Shown: piece by piece, positions 49,985 to 57,581 of the stretch
Numbering within the stretch: position 1 is the first letter of the stretch
Layout of the letters: every line of letters starts with the position of its first letter
DNA from: DASYTH01 sp036002505
GTDB lineage: Bacteria; Actinomycetota; Actinomycetes; Mycobacteriales; Pseudonocardiaceae
NCBI RefSeq assembly: GCF_036002505.1
Contig: NZ_DASYTH010000223.1
Coordinates: forward strand, 11,878-75,877
Length of the DNA stretch: 64,000 nucleotides
Reading direction: 5' to 3'
The notes under the pieces: generated by a model
Seen by the model: the letters and a program-made list of their open reading frames with translations, nothing else
Databases searched by the model: none
Told to the model about the DNA's origin: nothing
Made by a program: the position numbers and the translations under genes

Positions 49985-50320
49985 TCAGCCTCCGGCACGG
50001 CGGGCAGATGCCTCCACAGACGTGGACGACATCGCTGGTGCCAACTCAGCCCCCCCGGCAACGGCGGGCAAGATCGTCACGGTGTCGCCGTCGGACACCT
50101 TGGCCTCCAGGCCGCCGGCGAACCGCACGTCCTCGTCGTTGACGTAGACGTTGACGAACCGGTGCAGCGTGCCCTCCTTGACCAGGCGCGCCTTGAGCCC
50201 GCCGTGGTTGGCCTCCAGGTCGTCGATCACCTCGGCCAGGGTGGTCCCGCTGGCCGCGACCGACTTTTCGCCCCCGGTGTGGGTGCGCAGGATGGTCGGG
50301 ATGGAGACGGTGACGGCCAT
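49985..50320 (-). CDS. cysO: CysO-type sulfur-carrier protein with C-terminal extension
   Basis: A ubiquitin-like sulfur carrier, 111 residues as read. TVSIPTILRTHTGGEKSV, VIDDLEANHGGLKARL, RFVNVYVNDEDVRFAGGL and TILPAVAGG match mycobacterial CysO, which stops exactly at that Gly-Gly where the thiocarboxylate forms. Here 21 more residues follow (AELAPAMSSTSVEASARRAGG, shown only to note that it ends in GG again). The joint is a run of seven G (minus strand, 50056-50050). With five or eight G the frame would hit TGA right after Gly-Gly or Gly-Gly-Gly. Either the extension is removed by Mec or the run length is variable or misread. Confidence 0.9.
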   Translation of the reverse strand: MAVTVSIPTILRTHTGGEKSVAASGTTLAEVIDDLEANHGGLKARLVKEGTLHRFVNVYVNDEDVRFAGGLEAKVSDGDTVTILPAVAGGAELAPAMSSTSVEASARRAGG

Positions 50321-50324
50321 GTAC

Positions 50325-50765
50325 TCAAACCTCCGTTGAGACTTCGGGATCGATGATGTCGACGGGTTCCGAGGTGATCACACCGTCGACGATCGTGTAG
50401 GAGCGCAGCTCGTGCTCGTCCGGGTCCCGGGTGGACACCAGCACGTAGTGGGGACTGGGCAGCAGTTGGGCGAACTCGCCGGCCTTGCGGACGTCGGTGA
50501 CCGAGGGGTACGCGGGCGTGGCCGTGTGCGAGTGGTAGATCACGACCACCTCCTCGTCGTTCGCCGACAGCTCGCGGTGCACCTTGAGCCACTCGGTCGG
50601 ATCGAACTCGAAGTACGTCGGCGAGCGCGCCGCGTTCAGCATCGGGATGAAACGCTCCACACGCCCGGATCCTTCCGGCCCGGCGAGGATGCCGCACGCT
50701 TCGTCCGGGTGGTCGCGCCGGGCGTGCTCGACCATCGCCTCGACCAGATCACGGCGTAGTTGCAC
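50325..50765 (-). CDS. mec: Mec-type JAMM/MPN metallopeptidase (M67)
   Basis: A 146-residue zinc peptidase of the JAMM family. The metal motif is IYHSHTATPAYPSVTD (HxH...S..D), with the catalytic Glu in HPDEACGILAGPEG. In M. tuberculosis Mec releases cysteine from the CysO-cysteine adduct; related enzymes trim C-terminal residues from sulfur-carrier proteins. The start is GTG 50765. It lies immediately upstream of cysO (4 bp gap), consistent with that pathway and with trimming of the extended CysO found here. Confidence 0.94.
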   Translation of the reverse strand: MQLRRDLVEAMVEHARRDHPDEACGILAGPEGSGRVERFIPMLNAARSPTYFEFDPTEWLKVHRELSANDEEVVVIYHSHTATPAYPSVTDVRKAGEFAQLLPSPHYVLVSTRDPDEHELRSYTIVDGVITSEPVDIIDPEVSTEV

Positions 50766-50774
50766 GGCCCCATC

Positions 50775-51704
50775 CTATGGGGTGGATGCGTCCGTCCCAC
50801 GCCGTGAGACGTCCTGGTAGGCGGGGAGGTCCGGCAGCGAGGTGGCGGCCAGCACGCCGTTCACGATCGCGGCCGCGAACACGTCGGCGGCGGCGGTGCA
50901 CAGGGTGTTCAGGGCGACCGGGCGGAGGTCCTCGGGCAGCGGGCGGGCGCCGGTGGCGACGGCGAAGATCGTGTCGCCGTCGAACATGGTGTGGGAGGGG
51001 CGGATCGTGCGGGCCAGGCCGTCGTGCGCGGACATGGCGAGGCGCTTGCATTCCGCCTTGGAGAGCGCGGCGTCCACGGCGACCACGCCGATGGTGGTGT
51101 TCAGGTCCGTCGGCTGCGCGGGACCCGTGGCCCACGGCTCGCCGGTGTCCGGGTTCACCGCCTCGCCCAGGGCGTTCACCGCGGCGAGGGCTCCGATGGT
51201 GAAGCCGTCGACGGTCGTGCTGGCCGTGCCGACGCCGCCCTTGAGTGAACCGACCTTTGCTCCGGTGCCGGCGCCGACGGTGCCCTGCGGCACCGGGCCG
51301 GAAGTGGCGTTTTCGCAGGCCTGGTAACCGAATTCGGCGTCCGGGCGATTGCCCCAGGCGCTGCGCGGGAGGTCGAAGAGGACGGCGGCGGGCACGATCG
51401 GGACCACCTCGTGCGGCTCGGCACCGACCCGGAACCCTTGGTGGCGCTCGGAAAGCCAGCGCATCACGCCGTCCGCGGCGGCCAGGCCATAGGCACTGCC
51501 GCCGGACAGGCACACCGCGTCCACGCGCTGCACCAGGTTCTCCGGGAGCAGCAGGTCGGTCTCCCGGGTGCCCGGCGCGCCACCCCGGCCGTCGACGGAA
51601 CCCGTTGCGCCATCAGGGAAAAGCACCACGGTGGTGCCGGTCGCCCAGCCGTCGCCGAGCCGCTGGTAGTGCCCGACCCGAACCCCCGGCACATCGGTTA
51701 TCAC
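50775..51704 (-). CDS. P1 family (DmpA-like) N-terminal-nucleophile peptidase
   Basis: A 309-residue hydrolase homologous to Rv1333 and the DmpA/BapA aminopeptidases. The zymogen cuts itself before a Thr/Ser that becomes the nucleophile, most likely in the segment TDLNTTIGVVAVDAALSK. LSGGSAYGLAAADGV, GTGAKVGSLKGGVGTAS and MFDGDTIFAVATG are other family marks. It may act on small peptides or release N-terminal residues. It overlaps the DUF2017 stop by ATGA and is followed by mec, as in mycobacteria. Confidence 0.92.
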   Translation of the reverse strand: MITDVPGVRVGHYQRLGDGWATGTTVVLFPDGATGSVDGRGGAPGTRETDLLLPENLVQRVDAVCLSGGSAYGLAAADGVMRWLSERHQGFRVGAEPHEVVPIVPAAVLFDLPRSAWGNRPDAEFGYQACENATSGPVPQGTVGAGTGAKVGSLKGGVGTASTTVDGFTIGALAAVNALGEAVNPDTGEPWATGPAQPTDLNTTIGVVAVDAALSKAECKRLAMSAHDGLARTIRPSHTMFDGDTIFAVATGARPLPEDLRPVALNTLCTAAADVFAAAIVNGVLAATSLPDLPAYQDVSRRGTDASTP

Positions 51705-52264
51705 AGGTCGTCGCCCGCGATGGCGTGCACAAGGCTTTCCTGCATCCAGGTCAGCCAGTGGTACACGCCGAGGTGCGGGGCGCGCGGATCGTCCTCGGGC
51801 AGTTCCTCGGGCATGTCCTCGGTGACGTCGAGCGCGGTGCCCAGCGCCAGGCGGACGTCGTTCAGGGCGGAGAGCCAGCTCTCGGCCTGCTCCAGCGACA
51901 ACCGGACCCGGCCGCCGTTCTCCGGGCAGGTGCGGAGCACCAGGGCGGCCACCCCGCTCTTCTGGTCCAGCAGCTCCGGCTCGTGCAGGGAACGCAGCGC
52001 CGCCGCCGAGTCGAGCTCCTTGGCACTGGCATCGTCGCCGAGCCGGTGGAAGTCGGGCAGCAGCCGGGACAGGATCGGGTCCTCCGGCGCGGTGCTGGCC
52101 CCGGTGCGGATGCCGGTCAGCTCGGCCAGCTCGTCCTGCGGCGCCTCGGCCGCGCGGGCCCGCAGGATGTCCTCGATCTGCGCGACCAGCCCGCGCAGCA
52201 CGGCCGACTCGTGCCGGTCCATGTCCCCGAGGATCGTGTTCCCCTTACGCCGCCAGGGGTTCAT
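51701..52264 (-). CDS. DUF2017 family protein
   Basis: A 187-residue mostly helical cytosolic protein of the DUF2017 family (Rv1332-like), always found beside clpS and the P1 peptidase in actinobacteria. It opens NPWRRKGNTILGDMDRHESA and contains DDPRAPHLGVYHWLTWMQES near the end. The function is unknown; older annotation as a transcriptional regulator rests on little. Its ATG overlaps the stop of a repeat-encoded small ORF by ATGA, and its own stop overlaps the P1 peptidase start. Confidence 0.92.
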   Translation of the reverse strand: MNPWRRKGNTILGDMDRHESAVLRGLVAQIEDILRARAAEAPQDELAELTGIRTGASTAPEDPILSRLLPDFHRLGDDASAKELDSAAALRSLHEPELLDQKSGVAALVLRTCPENGGRVRLSLEQAESWLSALNDVRLALGTALDVTEDMPEELPEDDPRAPHLGVYHWLTWMQESLVHAIAGDDL

Positions 52265-52362
52265 GAAACCCGCCGCCTCGCAAGCTCGGTGGCGGCGACC
52301 CCCGCCGCCTCGTCCCTCGGCACCGGGGCAGTGTTCATTGATTCGCTCGCAAGCTCGCTCAT
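52261..52362 (-). repeat. Repeat-encoded small ORF (SELASE-type element, copy 2), coupled at both ends
   Basis: A 33-codon ORF begins MSELASESMNTAPVPRDEAA and ends TELARRRVS. Its ATG overlaps the clpS stop (ATGA) and its TGA overlaps the DUF2017 ATG (ATGA). The DNA is the same repeat as at 528-617, with GAGCTTGCGAG at both ends and ACTGCCCCGG in the middle. It has therefore entered the operon without breaking translational coupling. Confidence 0.65.
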
Positions 52363-52655
52363 GGGTGCTGCATGGTCGCCCAGAGGCCCGCGGCGTGCAG
52401 CTTCGCCACGTCGCCCTCCACCTTCTCCTTGGAGCCGGAGGAGACGATCGCCTTGCCTTTGTGGTGCACGTCGAGCATCAGCTCGGTGGCCTTGTCCCGG
52501 CTGTAGCCGAACAGCTTCTGGAACACGTAGGTCACGTACGACATCAGGTTGACGGGATCGTTCCAGACGACCGTCTGCCACGGCTTGTCCTCGACCCCGA
52601 CGGCCTCCGTGGCCGGGTCGACCTGCGTCTGTTGATGGCCGACAGGCGTGGTCAT
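52359..52655 (-). CDS. clpS: ClpS adaptor protein
   Basis: A 98-residue adaptor that hands N-degron proteins to ClpC/ClpA-ClpP. PWQTVVWNDPVNLMSYVTYV is the family signature (the WNDPVN stretch includes the Asn-Asp that hold the N-terminal residue), and LMLDVHHKGKAIVSSG follows with the conserved His pair. It is divergent from pncB, with 31 bp between starts, as in mycobacteria. Confidence 0.96.
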   Translation of the reverse strand: MTTPVGHQQTQVDPATEAVGVEDKPWQTVVWNDPVNLMSYVTYVFQKLFGYSRDKATELMLDVHHKGKAIVSSGSKEKVEGDVAKLHAAGLWATMQHP

Positions 52656-52686
52656 GCCTCCAGTTTGGCATGTTTAGGCTCGCTGC

Positions 52687-53976
52687 ATGACACCCGGCAC
52701 CAGCACCGCACTGCTGACCGACCACTACGAGTTGACCATGCTTTCAGCGGCGCTGGCCGACGGCACCGCGGACCGGGACTGCGTGTTCGAGGTGTTCGCC
52801 CGGCGGCTCCCGGACGGCCGGCGCTACGGCGTGGTCGGCGGCACCGCGCGGGTGCTGGACGCCATCCAGCGCTTCACCTTCGGCGGGGATGAACTGCTCC
52901 AACTCGCCGAACGCAAGATCGTCGACCGGGCCACGCTGGACTGGCTGGCGAGCTACCGGTTCACCGGCGACGTGGACGGCTACCCGGAGGGCGAGCTGTA
53001 CTTCCCCGGCTCGCCGCTGTTCACCGTGCGCGGCACGTTCGCGCAGGCGGTGGTCCTGGAGACGCTGGTGCTGTCGATCCTCAACCACGACAGCGCGATC
53101 GTCTCGGCGGGCGCGCGGATGGTCAGCGCCGCGAACGGCCGGCCGATCATCGAGATGGGCGGGCGGCGCACCCACGAGCAGTCCGCGGTCGCCTCCGCGC
53201 GGGCGGCCTACCTGGCGGGGTTTGCCAGCACGTCGAACCTGGAGGCGGGCCGGACCTACGGCATCCCGACCACCGGCACCTGTGCGCACGCGTTCACGCT
53301 GCTGCACGACAGCGAGCACGCCGCGTTCGCCGCGCAGGTCAAGGCGCTCGGCGTGGGGACGACGCTGCTGGTCGACACCTACGACATCACCGCGGGGATC
53401 GAGACCGCGGTCGAGGTGGCCGGGACGGGGCTCGGCGCGATCCGGATCGACTCCGGCGACGTCGGGGTGCTGGCCCGCCAGGCCCGCGAGCAGCTCGACA
53501 AGCTGGGCGCGCGGAACACCAAGATCGTGGTGTCCGGCGACCTGGACGAGTACGCGATCGCGGCGCTGCGGGCCGAGCCGGTGGACTCCTACGGGGTGGG
53601 CACGTCGCTGGTCACCGGCTCCGGCGCGCCGACCGCGGGCATGGTCTACAAGCTGGTCGAGGTGGACGGCCGCCCGGTGGCGAAACGCAGCTCGCACAAG
53701 GAGTCCCGGGGTGGGCGGAAGTCGGCGCTGCGCCGGCACAAGCCGACCGGGACGGCGCTGGAGGAGGTCGTCCACCCCGTGGGTGCGGAGCCGGAGCGGG
53801 GTGAGCACGACCGGGTGCTGCCGGTGCCGCTGATGCGTCACGGTGAGGTGGTGGCCGAGGTGCCCACGCTCGAGGAGAGTAGGCAGCGGGTACGGCAGGG
53901 TCTGGTCAGCCTGCCCTGGGAGGGGCTGAAACTGTCCCACGGCGAGCCGGCGATTCCCGTGCTGTTTGCCGACTAG
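52687..53976 (+). CDS. pncB: Nicotinate phosphoribosyltransferase
   Basis: A 429-residue enzyme of NAD salvage converting nicotinate and PRPP to nicotinate mononucleotide. LTDHYELTMLSAALADG is the N-terminal signature; ILNHDSAIVSAGARM, EMGGRRTHEQSA, GTCAHAFTLLHDSEHAAF (His that is phosphorylated) and IRIDSGDVG complete the active site. It is followed after 9 bp by a nicotinamidase gene, so nicotinamide to NaMN is covered by one operon. Confidence 0.96.
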   Translation: MTPGTSTALLTDHYELTMLSAALADGTADRDCVFEVFARRLPDGRRYGVVGGTARVLDAIQRFTFGGDELLQLAERKIVDRATLDWLASYRFTGDVDGYPEGELYFPGSPLFTVRGTFAQAVVLETLVLSILNHDSAIVSAGARMVSAANGRPIIEMGGRRTHEQSAVASARAAYLAGFASTSNLEAGRTYGIPTTGTCAHAFTLLHDSEHAAFAAQVKALGVGTTLLVDTYDITAGIETAVEVAGTGLGAIRIDSGDVGVLARQAREQLDKLGARNTKIVVSGDLDEYAIAALRAEPVDSYGVGTSLVTGSGAPTAGMVYKLVEVDGRPVAKRSSHKESRGGRKSALRRHKPTGTALEEVVHPVGAEPERGEHDRVLPVPLMRHGEVVAEVPTLEESRQRVRQGLVSLPWEGLKLSHGEPAIPVLFAD

Positions 53977-53985
53977 GAGGTCGCG

Positions 53986-54549
53986 ATGGCGAACGCGTTG
54001 ATCGTGGTGGATGTGCAGAACGACTTCTGCGAGGGCGGATCGCTGCCGGTGACCGGTGGGGCGGCGGTGGCCGCGGCGATCACCGCGCACATCGCCGCCG
54101 GGGGCTACGACCACGTGGTGGCCACCCGCGACTACCACATCGACCCGGGCGCGCATTTCAGCGAGAGCCCGGACTTCGTGACGTCGTGGCCGGTGCACTG
54201 CGTGGCCGGCACGCCGGGCGCCTCGTTCCATCCGGAGCTGGACGTGGCCGGCATCGAGGCGGTGTTCTCCAAGGGCGCGCACGCGGCGGCGTACTCGGGC
54301 TTCGAGGGCGCCGCGCCGGACGGGCGGACGCTGGCCGGCTGGCTGCGGGCGCACGAGGTGGACACGGTGGACGTGGTCGGCATCGCCACCGATCACTGCG
54401 TGCGGGCCACCGCGCTGGACGCGGCCCGGGAGGGGTTCGCGACCACCGTCCTGGTGGGCCTCACGGCCGGTGTCGCACCGTCCACTGTGGACGCCGCACT
54501 GGCGGAGCTGCGGTCAGCCGGCGTGACGGTCCAGGCCAGTAGCCCTTGA
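53986..54549 (+). CDS. pncA: Nicotinamidase (isochorismatase-like)
   Basis: A 187-residue hydrolase turning nicotinamide into nicotinate. The triad is visible: Asp in IVVDVQNDF, Lys in VFSKGAHAAAYS, and Cys in ATDHCVRATALDA. RDYHIDPGAHF carries the metal-binding Asp-His pair. GAGGTCGCG precedes ATG 53986, 9 bp after the pncB stop. In M. tuberculosis pncA is elsewhere; the close pairing with pncB here supports a dedicated salvage operon. Confidence 0.95.
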   Translation: MANALIVVDVQNDFCEGGSLPVTGGAAVAAAITAHIAAGGYDHVVATRDYHIDPGAHFSESPDFVTSWPVHCVAGTPGASFHPELDVAGIEAVFSKGAHAAAYSGFEGAAPDGRTLAGWLRAHEVDTVDVVGIATDHCVRATALDAAREGFATTVLVGLTAGVAPSTVDAALAELRSAGVTVQASSP

Positions 54550-54556
54550 CCTCGGT

Positions 54557-54764
54557 GTGTTGGCCCGACACGTCGTTGTGTTGGCTACTCACGTCGTTGA
54601 GTTGGCCGTGAACGCGCAGCGCGGTGGCCGGTCACGGCCACCACCGCCGGATCAGCCGATTGCGGTCAAGGGCGGGGCTCCACCGCGCCAGCAGCCAACA
54701 CACCGACGTCAGGGGCCAACACGGCATCGCCTGCGGCCAACACAACGACGCCAGATGCCAACAC
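54557..54764. repeat. 21-bp repeat family A, head-to-head array (copy 2)
   Basis: Three 21-bp units (GTGTTGGCCCGACACGTCGT plus T at 54557, GTGTTGGCTACTCACGTCGT plus T at 54578, a degenerate third at 54599) face four inverted units at 54681-54764 ending CCAACAC, across a 60-bp centre. The consensus GTGTTGGC-N6-CGTCGTT is shared with 12765-12894. It lies between the converging pncA and secreted-protein genes. Confidence 0.88.
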
Positions 54765-54781
54765 ACGGACCAGCCGCGGGA

Positions 54782-55426
54782 TCACGGGGAGCTGGGTGAG
54801 CAGGACACCGAGCCGAGCACCACTTCCCCGCTGTCGATCGCCACGCCCTCCGGGAACAGCGTGACGTGCATGAGGTTCACGGTCAGGCTGCCGTCCGGCG
54901 GGTCGGGCAGGATCACCTCGTTCAGCACCACCCGGGCCAGCGGCGGCGAGCCGGACTGAGTGCTGGGGATGTCGACGGTGTAGTTGGCCGGGATGGAGCT
55001 GGGCACGGTGACGCCGGTCAGGCCGGTGATCTTGATGCTGGACTGGCTGCCGTTGTCCACGGTGCTGCAGCTGATCGAGAAGCTGGTCAGCTTGATCACC
55101 GGGCCGCCGTAGGCCTTGAGGCCGTCGAAGGTGAACTTGCGGCCGGTCACGGTGACCTTGGCGGCGCCGGTGGTGGTGTCGGTGCCGCAGGTGCTCTTGC
55201 CGGTGCCGTACGCCACGAAGCCGGTGGCCGCGACACCGTTCGTGCTGGCGCTGCTCACCCCGCCGACGGTGCAACCGGCGAGGTTGTCGATGCTGATCGG
55301 CCGGCCCTGGACCAGGCCGTGCGTCCAGCCGACCGAGCCGCTGCCGGCCGGTGGATCCGCGGCGGCGGGCGTGGCGGCGAGCGTGAGGGTGGCCAGGGCG
55401 ACGAGGCCTGCTGCGATCGTCTTCAT
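54782..55426 (-). CDS. Secreted protein of unknown function
   Basis: A 214-residue exported protein. A signal peptide (KTIAAGLVALATLTLAATPA then AAA) precedes a Gly/Ser/Thr-rich beta-strand-rich body with four cysteines (NLAGCTVGG, KSTCGTD, SISCSTVDN, SVSCSPSSP), probably forming two disulfides. No catalytic motif is seen. The frame is open upstream but those codons overlap the divergent helicase gene; ATG 55426 starts the signal peptide. Confidence 0.8.
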   Translation of the reverse strand: MKTIAAGLVALATLTLAATPAAADPPAGSGSVGWTHGLVQGRPISIDNLAGCTVGGVSSASTNGVAATGFVAYGTGKSTCGTDTTTGAAKVTVTGRKFTFDGLKAYGGPVIKLTSFSISCSTVDNGSQSSIKITGLTGVTVPSSIPANYTVDIPSTQSGSPPLARVVLNEVILPDPPDGSLTVNLMHVTLFPEGVAIDSGEVVLGSVSCSPSSP

Positions 55427-55532
55427 GCCCTGAGCATCGGACGGGGCGCGGCGGATGGGGCCGGATGACACCCGAACGGGACATGTGGACAACCCGTCCG
55501 AGCGAACCGGGGTCCGGGGTAGCGTCTGGGCC

Positions 55533-57581
55533 GTGCCGGACACCACCACCGCCGAACTCGCTTCCTTGCCCGAGCTGCTGAGCGCGGCGGTCGAGGCGGT
55601 CGGCGGTGTGGAGCGATCCGGTCAGGTGCGGATGGCGCAGGCGGTGGCGGACGCGATCCGCACCGGGGACCATCTCGCGGTGCAGGCCGGCACGGGGACC
55701 GGAAAGTCGTTGGCGTACCTGGTTCCGGCGCTGCGGCACGCGGTGGAGCACGGCTCGACCGTGGTGGTGTCGACGGCGACGATCGCGCTGCAGCGCCAGC
55801 TCGTGGACCGGGACCTGCCGCGGCTGGCGAAGGCGCTGACCGGGCCGCTGGGCCGGGCACCGAAGTTCGCGATCCTCAAGGGACGGCGGAACTACCTGTG
55901 CCTGCACCGGTTGAACAGCGGGGTGCCGGAGGAGCCGGAGGACTCCGTGCTGTTCGACCCGTTCGCCGTGTCCCGGCTGGGGCGGGAGGTGAAGCGCCTG
56001 CACGAGTGGGCGGAGGACACCGGGACCGGGGACCGCGACGAGCTGGTGCCCGGCGTGACCGACCACGCGTGGCGGCAGGTGTCGGTGTCCGCGCGGGAGT
56101 GCCTGGGTGTGGCCCGGTGTCCGGTCGGGACGGACTGCTTCGCGGAGCGGGCGCGGGCCGACGCCGGGCGGGTGGACATCGTGGTGACCAACCACGCGTT
56201 GCTCGCGATCGACGCGCTGCAGGGAATTCAGGTGCTGCCGGAGCACGACCTGGTGATCGTGGACGAGGCGCACGACCTGGTGGACCGGGTGACGTCGGTG
56301 GCGACCGCGGAGCTCACCGCCACGGCCGTGACCGCGGCGGCCCGGCGGTGCGGGCGGCTGATCGACCAGGAGGTGGCCGACCGGCTGGTCGAGGCCGGCG
56401 ACGGGCTGGCGTTGCTGCTCGGTGACCTGCCGGTGGGGCGGGTGGACGCGTTGCCGGTGCCGTTGGGCGCTTCGCTGGGGACGGTGCGGGACGCGGCGCA
56501 TGCGTGCGTCACCAAGCTGGGGCCGGAACGGAAAGCCGACGTTGATGTGGCGACAGCCCGCAAGTTGGCCCTGTCGTTGCTGGAGGATGTGCACGACACG
56601 GCGGTGCGGCTGCTGGCCGCGTTCGACGAGGACTCGGCGCACCGGCGGGACGTGGTGTGGGTCAGCGGCGGTGAGGGGCCGCGGCCGGTGTCGCTGAAGG
56701 TGGCGCCGCTGGCGGTGGCGGGGTTGCTGCGCGAGCGGTTGTTCGGCACGTGCACCACGGTGTTGACGTCGGCGACGCTGACGCTGGGTGGGACGTTCGA
56801 CGCGATGGCGCGGTTGTGGGGGTTGCCGACCGAGCAGCGGGCCGGCGTCAAGGCGGAGGGGACGGCGACGGACAAGGCGCCGCCGGACGACGAGGGTCCG
56901 AAGTGGACCGGGCTGGACGTCGGGTCGCCGTTCGAGCACGAGCGGAGCGGAATCCTTTATGTGGCGAAGCATCTGCCGCCGCCGGGCCGGGACGGGCTGC
57001 CACCGTCCTATCTGGACGAGCTGCGTGAGCTGATCGACGCGGCGGGTGGGCGGACCCTGGGGTTGTTCTCCTCGATGCGGGCGGCGAAGCAGGCGTCGGA
57101 GGAGCTGCGGAAGCGGGTCACGGTGCCGATCCTGTGCCAGGGCGAGGACTCCACGGCGTTGCTGGTGAAGAAGTTCGCCGCGGACCCGGCGACCTGCCTG
57201 TTCGGCACGCTGTCGCTGTGGCAGGGCGTGGACGTGCCGGGGGTGTCGCTGCAGCTGGTCGTGGTGGACCGGATCCCGTTTCCGCGGCCGGACGATCCGC
57301 TCGCCTCGGCCCGGCAGCGGGCGGTGGAAGCCCGCGGTGGCAACGGTTTCCTCACTGTCGCCGCGACGCATGCCGCGCTGCTGCTGGCCCAGGGGACCGG
57401 GCGGTTGCTGCGGTCCATGACGGACAAGGGTGTGGTGGCCATTCTCGACCCGCGGCTGGCGACCGCGCGGTACGGCCGGTTCCTGCGCGACTCGCTGCCC
57501 AGCTACTGGACCACGTACGACCCGGAGGTCGTCCGGGGAGCGTTGCGGCGGTTGGACGAGGCGGCCACCAGAGCCGGCTGA
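55533..57581 (+). CDS. dinG: DinG/XPD-type ATP-dependent DNA helicase
   Basis: A 682-residue superfamily 2 helicase. Motif I is QAGTGTGKSLAYLVP, motif II is VIVDEAHDLVD, and motif VI is QGTGRLLRS. Between them four cysteines (NYLCLHRL, then ECLGVARCPVGTDCF) fit the iron-sulfur cluster of XPD/DinG enzymes, which unwind DNA and RNA-DNA hybrids 5' to 3'. GTG 55533 was chosen because the first 26 codons of the open frame look non-coding. Mycobacteria also have dinG beside pncB. The last 79 bp overlap the convergent regulator gene. Confidence 0.92.
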   Translation: MPDTTTAELASLPELLSAAVEAVGGVERSGQVRMAQAVADAIRTGDHLAVQAGTGTGKSLAYLVPALRHAVEHGSTVVVSTATIALQRQLVDRDLPRLAKALTGPLGRAPKFAILKGRRNYLCLHRLNSGVPEEPEDSVLFDPFAVSRLGREVKRLHEWAEDTGTGDRDELVPGVTDHAWRQVSVSARECLGVARCPVGTDCFAERARADAGRVDIVVTNHALLAIDALQGIQVLPEHDLVIVDEAHDLVDRVTSVATAELTATAVTAAARRCGRLIDQEVADRLVEAGDGLALLLGDLPVGRVDALPVPLGASLGTVRDAAHACVTKLGPERKADVDVATARKLALSLLEDVHDTAVRLLAAFDEDSAHRRDVVWVSGGEGPRPVSLKVAPLAVAGLLRERLFGTCTTVLTSATLTLGGTFDAMARLWGLPTEQRAGVKAEGTATDKAPPDDEGPKWTGLDVGSPFEHERSGILYVAKHLPPPGRDGLPPSYLDELRELIDAAGGRTLGLFSSMRAAKQASEELRKRVTVPILCQGEDSTALLVKKFAADPATCLFGTLSLWQGVDVPGVSLQLVVVDRIPFPRPDDPLASARQRAVEARGGNGFLTVAATHAALLLAQGTGRLLRSMTDKGVVAILDPRLATARYGRFLRDSLPSYWTTYDPEVVRGALRRLDEAATRAG

